Under the pieces are notes generated by a model. The model saw nothing but the letters and a program-made list of their open reading frames with translations. It did not search any database and was not told the origin of the DNA. This document shows, piece after piece, positions 40,542 through 47,885 of a DNA stretch of 52,918 bases. The position numbers and the translations under genes were made by a program. This DNA is from an uncultured Collinsella sp. (GTDB taxonomy: Bacteria > Actinomycetota > Coriobacteriia > Coriobacteriales > Coriobacteriaceae): contig URBQ01000017.1 of NCBI GenBank assembly GCA_900546115.1, forward strand, positions 1 through 52,918. The letters are read 5' to 3'. Each line of letters begins with the position of its first letter. Position 1 is the first letter of the stretch.

Positions 40542-41825
40542 CTAAATGGTTTCCAAGAAAGCCTCAATCCTGGTTTGCAGTTGGCCTGCATCCTCGCCGG
40601 CGTAGTCGGTCGTGATGTGCATAAATGGAATGCCTGCCTCCTCGGCGGCCTTCTCCACGGCAAACGACTCCATCTCGTAGAGCGTGCAGAACTGCAGGGC
40701 CACGTCGACGATGCCGTCGGCGTGCAGGTCCTTGGCCATCTGGACAATGTCCTTCATACGCTGGTCGTTGGGCGTAAAGACGGCGCAGTTGATCTTAAAG
40801 TAGCGCTCGGCGATGGCATCGAGCATCTCGTCAACCGTCTCACCGGACTCGTCGACCAGGTCCTTGTAATAGCGCGAACCCGTGCAGGACTCCTCGCCTA
40901 CCACAACGCCGCCGGCCTTCTCGATGAGGTTGAACAGCTTCCAGTTGGGCACGGCCATGGGCGTGCCGGTGTACAGGATGCGCTTGGTCCCCTTGGGCGC
41001 CACGCCCTCGCCGGCCTCGACACGCTGCTCGCACTCAGCCGCCATATCGTTGATGGCTCCGGTCAGACGCGGCGTGTCGTCCATAAAGGCGGCCTGAACG
41101 GTCAGCAGGCTGTCGAGACCGCTAATGGGCGCTGGGTCGGCAGCGCGCGTGGCAGCGAGGCGCTGCAGGGCACGGCGCTTCTCATTGACGGCGTGGATGG
41201 CGGCTTTCAGACGCTCAGGCGTAATCGTGACGCCGCACTCTTCCTCGATCTTGGCGGCGAGCTTCTTGACCTCGGCCTTCCAGGTCACAAGCGTCGACTC
41301 GTCGTGTACGTTGGGAATATCCATGACGTACATGTTCTTTTGCGTGGCAAAGAACTCGTAGGCTTTCTTCTTGCCGTCGCAGGTGTTCTCGCCTACCACC
41401 AAGTCACTCGACTCAATGTAGGGGCAGACCTCGCCCAGCTTAAAGCCGGCAAAGCTCTTGATGAGCGGACAAGTGTTGCGCGGCAAGTGCTCCTCGACCT
41501 TGTCGGTCGCCCAATCGGCACCCGAGCACAGACCCACGGGGATACCGTCGCAGGCGAGCACAATCTCCTCGGGCACGTAGACGCAGAAGCTGCCCACGAT
41601 CTTGGTGGCCTCGCCGGCCTCCTTCTTGTCGAGCATCTCCTTAATACGGCCGCTGTGGATGTTGGTGGCGACAAAATTCAGGTAGGACGTGGACTTGGGG
41701 CGATTGTTCTGCGTCAGGAACATATCGCCGTACATCTGGCCCACGGCGCCCAGCAGCATGTCGTGGTCGGCAAGATTCATGCCGAGGCTCTCCCACATCG
41801 GATGGAAATCAAATTCTTCAGCCAT
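40542..41825 (-). CDS. 2-hydroxyacyl-CoA dehydratase D-component family protein (double-cubane type), copy 2
   Basis: A 427-residue paralogue of the next gene, with about 40 additional N-terminal residues. Matching cysteines occur in GSFCVYVPEEIVLAC, RNTCPLIKS, GEVCPYI and ENTCDGKKKAYE, but the later GCPVGG is GTPMAVP here and CMDDCSGER is GEESCTGS, so the C-terminal cysteine content is lower. The two may form a heterodimer like HgdA/HgdB or two homodimers; both are inference. ATG 41825 follows GAGGGG. First gene of the run that continues to the desulfurase. Confidence 0.87.
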   Translation of the reverse strand: MAEEFDFHPMWESLGMNLADHDMLLGAVGQMYGDMFLTQNNRPKSTSYLNFVATNIHSGRIKEMLDKKEAGEATKIVGSFCVYVPEEIVLACDGIPVGLCSGADWATDKVEEHLPRNTCPLIKSFAGFKLGEVCPYIESSDLVVGENTCDGKKKAYEFFATQKNMYVMDIPNVHDESTLVTWKAEVKKLAAKIEEECGVTITPERLKAAIHAVNEKRRALQRLAATRAADPAPISGLDSLLTVQAAFMDDTPRLTGAINDMAAECEQRVEAGEGVAPKGTKRILYTGTPMAVPNWKLFNLIEKAGGVVVGEESCTGSRYYKDLVDESGETVDEMLDAIAERYFKINCAVFTPNDQRMKDIVQMAKDLHADGIVDVALQFCTLYEMESFAVEKAAEEAGIPFMHITTDYAGEDAGQLQTRIEAFLETI

Positions 41826-42206
41826 AACGGTTCCCCTCTCGAACAAAAAACGGATAACAGCGGTATCGATGCACGACGGACGGCGATTGCCCGACCGTGC
41901 TCAAACCCGGAATTTTAGGGAACCTGCTTTGCGGTCGATTATTTAGTTGTGCGTCGTCTCTCCCGGAGCCGTGAACATACCTGCTCATATGCGGCTCCGA
42001 GCCATATATAGGGCACGCGCGGCAACGCGGCGAATGTATGTCGTCTGCGGCATGTGCGCACCCGCCTTTACAAGTTGAGGTCAACTATACCAACGGTCAT
42101 CGACCATGCGAACACCGTTGACATTCGTACGGCAGCGTCGTGTGCCGTCGTTTAATAAATAATTATCTTGATTAATAAGAGTTTGTCATTCCTCATTCGG
42201 CGAACG
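41826..42206 (-). promoter_or_regulatory. Upstream region of the dehydratase-selD run, with promoter and inverted repeats
   Basis: No gene is seen in 381 bases. On the minus strand TTCGCA (42107-42112), a 17-base spacer and TATAGT (42084-42089) form a possible promoter. The palindrome AGTTGAGGTCAACT (42073-42086) overlaps its -10, and CAACGGT/ACCGTTG arms (42091-42120) cover the spacer and -35, suggesting regulator binding. A further 8-bp inverted repeat CGGAGCCG/CGGCTCCG lies at 41964-41999 in the leader, which would be about 250 bases long. Confidence 0.5.
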
Positions 42207-42245
42207 GCAAAAACAAAGCCGCCGAGGCTTATATTCCCCGACGGC
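42207..42245 (-). terminator. Terminator of the mod operon
   Basis: GCCGCCGAGG and CCCCGACGGC (42218-42245) pair with two wobbles; TTTGTTTTTG follows on the minus strand, 11 bases after the modC stop. Confidence 0.82.
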
Positions 42246-42256
42246 ATTACCCGGCG

Positions 42257-43327
42257 CTATCGACAAACCAAATGGATCCTGCTGGCATCAAAATGCATGC
42301 GCAGCGTCTCGCCTGCTTGCGGCAGCTCGTCGACAGGCATGCGCACTTTGTTGACCTTCCACTGCAGGCGCGTCTGCGCGTCGGCGCGCGGCACGTCCAG
42401 CAGCACCAGGCGCTCAAAACGTGAATCGCTCACGCGGGCCACATGCAGGTCGTAGCTGTTGCGGCCCCGCTCAGCACGGTTGTCCACATGGAAGTAGCTC
42501 GCACGAATACCCAGGTACGCCACGTTATCGGGAACCTCACGGCCCACGTTGAAGGTCATGCCCCAGTCCAGGGCTTCAACTTCCTGAAGCCCGATCTTGC
42601 GCGCGCGGCTCGTATTCTTGCAACCCGTCAGGTGCAGCGCGGCCAAGGTTTGCGGCCGGCGGACCACGTCCTCGGCGGAGCCGATCTCCTCGATATGCCC
42701 GTTATGCATCACGCAAATGCGCTCGCACAGGCGGCATGCCTCGTCAATATCGTGGCTCACGTAGAGCACGGTGCGGTTGCATACGTCGAACAGATCGAGC
42801 ATGTTCTGCTCAAGGGCGCTCTTAAGATAGGAATCGAGCGCGCTCATGGGCTCATCGAACATAAAGATGCCCGGATGCGCCGCCACCATGCGCGCAAGTG
42901 CCACGCGTTGCTGCTGACCGCCCGAGAGGCGCGCGGGGTAGCGGTCGGCAAAATCGGCCAGACCGAAAATGCCCAGATAACGCTCGGCGAGCTTTTTGCT
43001 CGCGGCGGCGTCGCCCGCATCCTTAACGCCGGCGCATACGTTATCGGCTACCGTCATATTGGGAAACAGCTGATAGTTTTGGAACAGCAGGGCACACTTG
43101 CGCTCCTGAGGCGACAGATTGATGCCCGCGTCCGAGTCAAAGAAGGTTACGCCGTTGACGACGATCTTGCCCTCGTCGGGCGTCTCCACACCGGCAATGC
43201 AGCGCAAGGTGCAGCTCTTGCCGCATCCGGAGGCGCCGAGCAAGCCAACGCGCTCCTCGCCGGCTTCGAGTTGGATGTCAAGGGTGAACCCCGGATAGCG
43301 CTTTTTGATATCCAGAACAAGCGACAT
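42257..43327 (-). CDS. modC: Molybdate ABC transporter ATP-binding protein
   Basis: A 356-residue ABC ATPase: Walker A GASGCGKS (about residue 32), signature LSGGQQQR, Walker B IFMFDEP and the switch histidine in VLYVSHDIDEA. The C-terminal ~120 residues form a TOBE-like regulatory domain, though it is less conserved. It powers ModB for molybdate (or tungstate) import. The gene begins 3 bases after modB stops and ends the operon. Confidence 0.92.
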   Translation of the reverse strand: MSLVLDIKKRYPGFTLDIQLEAGEERVGLLGASGCGKSCTLRCIAGVETPDEGKIVVNGVTFFDSDAGINLSPQERKCALLFQNYQLFPNMTVADNVCAGVKDAGDAAASKKLAERYLGIFGLADFADRYPARLSGGQQQRVALARMVAAHPGIFMFDEPMSALDSYLKSALEQNMLDLFDVCNRTVLYVSHDIDEACRLCERICVMHNGHIEEIGSAEDVVRRPQTLAALHLTGCKNTSRARKIGLQEVEALDWGMTFNVGREVPDNVAYLGIRASYFHVDNRAERGRNSYDLHVARVSDSRFERLVLLDVPRADAQTRLQWKVNKVRMPVDELPQAGETLRMHFDASRIHLVCR

Positions 43328-43330
43328 GGC

Positions 43331-44773
43331 CTATCGCCCTCCCTTCGAGACGGCGTCATCGCGCATGAGCTCGGCCAACGCCTCGCGATCGATACGCAAG
43401 GCGTCGCCGCCCACCGGATCGAGCGAATCGCCCTGTCCGGCAAGCTCTTTGGCCTGTTTGCGCTCCGCACGGGAAAGGCCCCGCTCGCGATACTTTTGCG
43501 AATGCGCCGTGTACATGTTGATGAACAGGATTACCAGGAAACTAAACACGATCACGACCACGACCCAAAAGAGGGCCACCGACGTGTTGCCGCCCATCCA
43601 CTCAAAGTAAATCGCAATGGGAATGGTCTGCGTAATGCCGGCATAGTTGCCTGCAAAGAACAGGGTGCAGCCAAACTCGCCCATCGCGCGGGCAAAGGCA
43701 AGCACCGCGCCAGCGGCAATCGAGGGCCAGCCAAGCGGCATCATAAGCTTGGTAAAGATGCGACGCTCGGACCATCCCAGGGTTCGCGCGGCATCGAGCA
43801 TCTGCGTGTCAAGGTTCTCAAAGGCTCCGAGCGCCGTGCGGTAGACCAGCGGAAACGACACAACGACGGCCGAAATGACCGCCGCGGGCCAGGTAAAGAC
43901 AATCGAGATGCCGTGCGCGATGAGCCACTGGCCCACCCCGGTCGAGCGGCCAAACAGCATGAGGAGCAGAAAGCCGCAGACCGTGGGCGGCAGCACCATC
44001 GGAATCGTAAAGACCGAATCGAGCAGGCCCTTGATGCGACTCGAGGTACCCATAGTCTTCCACGCGGCAAACAAGCCCAGCGCAAAGGAGATCAGCAGGG
44101 CAAGGCCGCTCGTTTTAATGGACACCCAAAACGGGCGGTAGTCGATGCCGCCTAAAAAGGAGGCCAGAGAGGTCAAGGGCCCCTGCTCATCCTGCAATAC
44201 GACAGACGATGCTTCTACCATTTGAGCGCTATCAAGCCAACGCGCGCCGCCCTTGGCATCACCCGAAGCCGATGCAATCACCACATAGCGGTCCCCATCC
44301 GCACCACGCACATCAAAGCCATAGGTATACCCGCCGGCATCAAACGTTGTTTCCGCCGTGACATACCAAGGAAGATCAACGTCCCCTAGCTGCGCACCTC
44401 CCATGGAGTTTGCGCTGTCGAGCTCGCAGACGAGGGCCTTGAGACCCGATACGCACTCGTTGTCCTGCGGATCCAATCCAAACTTCTCGACCGCCTTGGG
44501 CGATATCCACACCACAACGCGATCGGCAGCAGGCACCACTACAAGGTCCACGTCCTCGTCAACGGGAAACCGGAAGCCCTCAGGCTGGCCCTCCATGGCA
44601 CGAGCGGTCCCCTTGGCCAACCGCTCAAAACCCTCGATCCCATAGGAAAGCCCGTGAGCGGTCGCAGCAACCTGGGCCCCGTCCTCAGCGTCCCCAGCAA
44701 ACGCAAATCCCGGCACCCAGCAAAGCGCGAAGGTCAAAGCACAGGCGACAAGCATGCGGAATCTATTAAGCAC
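43331..44773 (-). CDS. modB: Molybdate ABC transporter permease with an extra extracytoplasmic N-terminal domain
   Basis: A 480-residue protein, about twice the usual ~225 for ModB. Residues 1-26 are a signal-like segment ending AFAGDAE, residues ~27-215 a soluble domain I do not recognise (contains DVDLVVVPAADRVVVWISPKAVEKFG), and ~225-440 the permease domain with five or six segments and the EAA-type loop LDAARTLGWSERRIFTKLMMPLGWPSI. The C-terminus has a charged tail of about 45 residues. I start at GTG 44773, with GGAG six bases upstream. The extra domain could bind molybdate or assist ModA docking; this is speculation. Confidence 0.88.
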   Translation of the reverse strand: MLNRFRMLVACALTFALCWVPGFAFAGDAEDGAQVAATAHGLSYGIEGFERLAKGTARAMEGQPEGFRFPVDEDVDLVVVPAADRVVVWISPKAVEKFGLDPQDNECVSGLKALVCELDSANSMGGAQLGDVDLPWYVTAETTFDAGGYTYGFDVRGADGDRYVVIASASGDAKGGARWLDSAQMVEASSVVLQDEQGPLTSLASFLGGIDYRPFWVSIKTSGLALLISFALGLFAAWKTMGTSSRIKGLLDSVFTIPMVLPPTVCGFLLLMLFGRSTGVGQWLIAHGISIVFTWPAAVISAVVVSFPLVYRTALGAFENLDTQMLDAARTLGWSERRIFTKLMMPLGWPSIAAGAVLAFARAMGEFGCTLFFAGNYAGITQTIPIAIYFEWMGGNTSVALFWVVVVIVFSFLVILFINMYTAHSQKYRERGLSRAERKQAKELAGQGDSLDPVGGDALRIDREALAELMRDDAVSKGGR

Positions 44774-44841
44774 GAAAAGCTCCAAGCGAATACAAGGACG
44801 GAGTGAAACACAAAACGATGGAATTATCGCGCCAAGCCGCA

Positions 44842-45717
44842 CTACGCGGAAAGCTCAAAGCCGTACTTAGCCCAAATCTTCTGAGCCTTCTTGTTGGACA
44901 GGCAAAAGTCGATGAACGCCTTAGCCTCGTCGGCATGTTCGGAGCTCTCGGCAACGGCGCCCGGATACACGATGGGCTTGTGCGAGTCCTCGGGACACAC
45001 GAACGCCTCCTCGATGCCGTCGTAGCGGAAGATATCGGAGCTGTAGACAAAACCGGCCACGCAGTCGCCTGTGGACACATAGGCGGCAGCGGTACCAACT
45101 TTGTCGGCCAGTGCGACCTTGTCGGCGATCTCGGGAGCACACTCGCCGTCGTCGCCTTCGGTGCCGGTGTAGAGGCCCACGGAAGCCAACGCCTGGTTGG
45201 CGTACTTGCCGGCGGGGACGGTCTTGGCGTCGCCGATGGCGATCTTGCCGTCCAGGTTCGCGACGTCGGCGATGGCCTCGATCTTGGTGTCGGAGCCCTC
45301 AGCGCGAATGATCACAAGATCGTTGACGAACATATCCTCACGCGTGTCGGCATCGACGAGCTCGACGGTCTCAGCGTCATCCATGGTGCCCTTGGAAGCG
45401 GTGATGAGCACGTCGACCGTGGCACCGGCGCGCATCTGCTCAACGAGGTCGCCGGACGCCTTAAACTGCGTGTCGGCAAAGGTGGTACCGGTCTGCTCGG
45501 TGTAGAGCTTCTGAACCTCGGGCAGAGCCTTCTCGAGCGAGTTGGCAGCAAAGACCTGCAGCTCGACGGTTTCCTTCTTGGAAGAGGCCTTGGCGGAGCC
45601 GGCATCGGAGCCGGTCGCCTCGGGCTCCTTGTTGCCGGAGCAGCCGGCAAGCCCAAGGCCAGCAGCGGCGACAGCAGAAAGCGAGACGAATCCGCGGCGA
45701 GAAACCATATCGAACAT
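44842..45717 (-). CDS. modA: Molybdate-binding lipoprotein ModA
   Basis: A 291-residue substrate-binding protein. The N-terminus has SRRGFVSLS followed by a hydrophobic stretch and lipobox LAGC, so it is a lipoprotein, possibly Tat-exported given the twin arginine. The mature part has the ModA pattern LQVFAANSLEKALPEVQKLY and VDVLITASKGTMDDA, and ends near AKKAQKIWAKYGF. It captures molybdate for ModB/ModC. ATG 45717 has AAAGGG six bases upstream. Confidence 0.93.
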   Translation of the reverse strand: MFDMVSRRGFVSLSAVAAAGLGLAGCSGNKEPEATGSDAGSAKASSKKETVELQVFAANSLEKALPEVQKLYTEQTGTTFADTQFKASGDLVEQMRAGATVDVLITASKGTMDDAETVELVDADTREDMFVNDLVIIRAEGSDTKIEAIADVANLDGKIAIGDAKTVPAGKYANQALASVGLYTGTEGDDGECAPEIADKVALADKVGTAAAYVSTGDCVAGFVYSSDIFRYDGIEEAFVCPEDSHKPIVYPGAVAESSEHADEAKAFIDFCLSNKKAQKIWAKYGFELSA

Positions 45718-45777
45718 GTTCAACCCTTTCGGACCTTATGCCCGGGTACCCCACCGCGGGCTTTATTCTGTAATTAG

Positions 45778-45829
45778 ATTATACTTCGGTGAGAATAATG
45801 ATTATGAGAAATTATTCTCTTCTGAGAAT
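45778..45829 (-). promoter_or_regulatory. mod operon promoter with GAGAAT operator cluster
   Basis: TATAAT (45778-45783, minus strand) lies about 60 bases before modA. Just upstream are three alternating copies of a hexamer, GAGAAT/ATTCTC/GAGAAT, including the 9-bp arms GAGAATAAT (45791-45799) and ATTATTCTC (45811-45819) and a tight ATTCTC-TTCT-GAGAAT (45814-45829). Placement over the -35 zone suggests a repressor or activator site. It does not match the E. coli ModE consensus as I know it. Confidence 0.6.
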
Positions 45830-45871
45830 ATAGTTTCAGGCATGCCTACAGAATGCCGTCCCCTTGGGCGC

Positions 45872-45907
45872 AAATAAAAAGCGGAGCAGCCGTTCAGGTC
45901 GCTCCGC
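45872..45907 (-). terminator. Terminator after the MogA/MoaB gene
   Basis: GCGGAGC/GCTCCGC stem (45881-45907) with TTTTTATTTG after it on the minus strand, 15 bases past the stop. Confidence 0.85.
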
Positions 45908-45921
45908 CGCAGGTAAACCGC

Positions 45922-46401
45922 TTAGTTGGTATGTCCGCCGCCCGCTGTCATCTGAGCCGCATGCTCCAGCTGGTCCGCTATGGCCTCCCAGCTTTCGCGG
46001 GCGGCCTTCGTAGAACCGGGAAAGTTTACGACAAGTGTATGACCTCGTTGCATGCAAATAGCGCGCGAGAGCATAGCGCGGCGCGTCTTGGTCATGGAGT
46101 ACGCACGGATTGCCTCTGCAATGCCCGGCACATCGCGCTCGCAGACGGCACGCGTCGCCTCGGGTGTCACATCGCGCATCGAAAGCCCCGTGCCGCCGCA
46201 GGTGAGCACGACATTGGCGTGGCACTCATCGGCGGCTTCCACAATGGCATCACCGATCTCGCTGACGTCGTCGCGCACGACCACATGCGAGGCGACCGTC
46301 CAGCCCTGCGCCTCGATAAGTTCCTCGAGTGCGGCTCCAGCCTCGTCCTGGGCAAGATCGCGCGTATCCGAGCACGTCACGATCGATATCTTCAGCTCCA
46401 T
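45922..46401 (-). CDS. MogA/MoaB-type molybdopterin adenylyltransferase
   Basis: A 159-residue protein of the MogA/MoaB family that adenylates molybdopterin before metal insertion. It shows the fold's opening strand LKISIVTCSDTRD, the MPT-binding motif LTCGGTGLSMRDVTPEA and the later NFPGSTKAARESW. ATG 46401 has AGGAGGAATGCT directly upstream; the longer frame to 46497 lies inside moeA. It follows moeA by 10 bases, forming a Moco-finishing pair. MogA versus MoaB cannot be separated by eye. Confidence 0.9.
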   Translation of the reverse strand: MELKISIVTCSDTRDLAQDEAGAALEELIEAQGWTVASHVVVRDDVSEIGDAIVEAADECHANVVLTCGGTGLSMRDVTPEATRAVCERDVPGIAEAIRAYSMTKTRRAMLSRAICMQRGHTLVVNFPGSTKAARESWEAIADQLEHAAQMTAGGGHTN

Positions 46402-46411
46402 AGCATTCCTC

Positions 46412-47674
46412 CTACAACACGGCGCCCTCGGGCAGGTCGACGCGAACAACGTCCACGACATCGCCCACCTTGAGGTCGCACGGTCCTTCGTCAACACGCA
46501 ACAGGCAGTTAGCCCGCTGCATCGTGCCGAGCAGCGCCGAATTCTGCGTCTTGGCCTCGGTCACCAACAGCTCACCGGTCTCGGGGTCGCGCAAAACCGT
46601 GGCGCGATCGAAGAAGCGGCGATGCTGTCGCTTTTTCACGCCGTGCGTGAGCGTCGCCTGCTGCACGGGACGCGTACCCTCGGCAAAGCCGCGCATCTTG
46701 CGGATCGCCGGACGCGCAAGCATCTCAAAGCCTACATACGCCGCGGCCGGATTGCCTGAAAGTCCCAGGTAGGGCTTACCCCCAAGCAAGCCAAACGTGA
46801 TGGCCTTGCCCGGACGCATCGAGATGCGATCGAACAGCACCTCGCCCTCGCGCCGGACGAGCGCCGTCACGTAGTCGTAGTCGCCTGCCGAGGCGCCACC
46901 GCTCGTAATGACAAAATCGCACTCCAGCACGGCGCGATGCACCAGCTCGGCAATCGCCTGCTCATCATCGGGCGCAATGCCGTAGAACACGGGCTCGGCT
47001 TCTGCATCGAGCGCTTCGGCCATCAACGCCGACGAGTTGGAGTCGCGAATCTGCCCGCGCGCCGGCAGCTCACCCGGCGCGACCAGCTCCGTGCCCAGCG
47101 AGATAATGCCCACACGCGGCGCGGCATGCACCTTCACGCTCGCATACCCGGCGCTCGCCAACAAGCCGGCGCCCGCCGGAGCCACGACCTCGCCGGCGTG
47201 CATCACAACATCGCCGGCATGGGCCTCCTCGGCGGCAGAGCGAACGTTCTCCCCTACCTTGGCAGGCGCCGAGAACCTCATACGCGAACCCTCGTTGCCG
47301 TCACCGACGAGCACATCGACGATCTCATACTTCACCACGGCATCGGCACCTTCGGGTACCGGCGCGCCCGTCATGATGCGGACCGTCTTGCCCGCGCCGA
47401 TTGTGCCCTCAAACACATGGCCCGCAGCCTCGTGTCCGATAACGTCGAGCGTCACCGGCGCCTCGCCAGATGCCTGCGCCAAGTCCGCCGAGCGCACGGC
47501 ATATCCGTCCATAGCGCTGTTGGCAAACGGCGAGATGTCGATATCGGCCACCGCATCCTCTGCCAAGGGAAGACCGGCGGCCTGCCACACGGGAATCTCG
47601 ACGACTTCGGTGCGATTCACGTGCGACAAGACGATCGCCTGCGCGTCCTCCAACGGAATGAGTTTCTCAGCCAT
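46412..47674 (-). CDS. moeA: Molybdopterin molybdotransferase MoeA
   Basis: Inserts molybdate into adenylated molybdopterin. A 420-residue protein with the MoeA layout: N-terminal PLEDAQAIVLSHV, SPFANSAMDGYAVRSADL, domain III with ITSGGASAGDYDYVTALVRREG, then KPYLGLSGNPAAAYVGFEMLARPAI and a C-terminal barrel domain. ATG 47674 has AGAGGTG upstream. A -10-like TATACT lies about 60 bases upstream. Completes molybdenum supply with the adjacent mod genes and the MogA/MoaB gene. Confidence 0.93.
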   Translation of the reverse strand: MAEKLIPLEDAQAIVLSHVNRTEVVEIPVWQAAGLPLAEDAVADIDISPFANSAMDGYAVRSADLAQASGEAPVTLDVIGHEAAGHVFEGTIGAGKTVRIMTGAPVPEGADAVVKYEIVDVLVGDGNEGSRMRFSAPAKVGENVRSAAEEAHAGDVVMHAGEVVAPAGAGLLASAGYASVKVHAAPRVGIISLGTELVAPGELPARGQIRDSNSSALMAEALDAEAEPVFYGIAPDDEQAIAELVHRAVLECDFVITSGGASAGDYDYVTALVRREGEVLFDRISMRPGKAITFGLLGGKPYLGLSGNPAAAYVGFEMLARPAIRKMRGFAEGTRPVQQATLTHGVKKRQHRRFFDRATVLRDPETGELLVTEAKTQNSALLGTMQRANCLLRVDEGPCDLKVGDVVDVVRVDLPEGAVL

Positions 47675-47885
47675 ATACACCTCTAGCATGCTGCGGCGCG
47701 CAACAAAAGCGCCGATTCTTTATGTTTCTCTCAGTATAATCCCTCGACGCGCGACCGCGACTTGGCCTGTACCCGCAAATACATCTGTCGGCCGCAAGCC
47801 GCGAAACAAAACCAAAACCAACCCACCGGCTCGTCGCGTTTACCGCGTTTTATAATGCTCGTGTTACAACCCAAAAGAGGAACGT
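47675..47885. promoter_or_regulatory. Divergent promoter region between moeA and the CLC gene
   Basis: On the plus strand TATAAT lies at 47851-47856, 30 bases before the CLC gene ATG, with AGAGGAAC as ribosome site; its -35 is poor. On the minus strand TATACT precedes moeA. No fluoride riboswitch motif or other structured leader is evident. Confidence 0.5.

Noticed and set aside
40387..40747. N-terminal extension of the downstream dehydratase-like gene
   Set aside because: The extra frame runs through the structured element and the end of the upstream gene, has no family similarity, and a good ribosome site precedes ATG 40387.
47675..47885. Fluoride riboswitch or molybdenum-cofactor riboswitch
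   Set aside because: Neither the fluoride motif nor a Moco aptamer pattern is recognisable upstream of the CLC gene or moeA.
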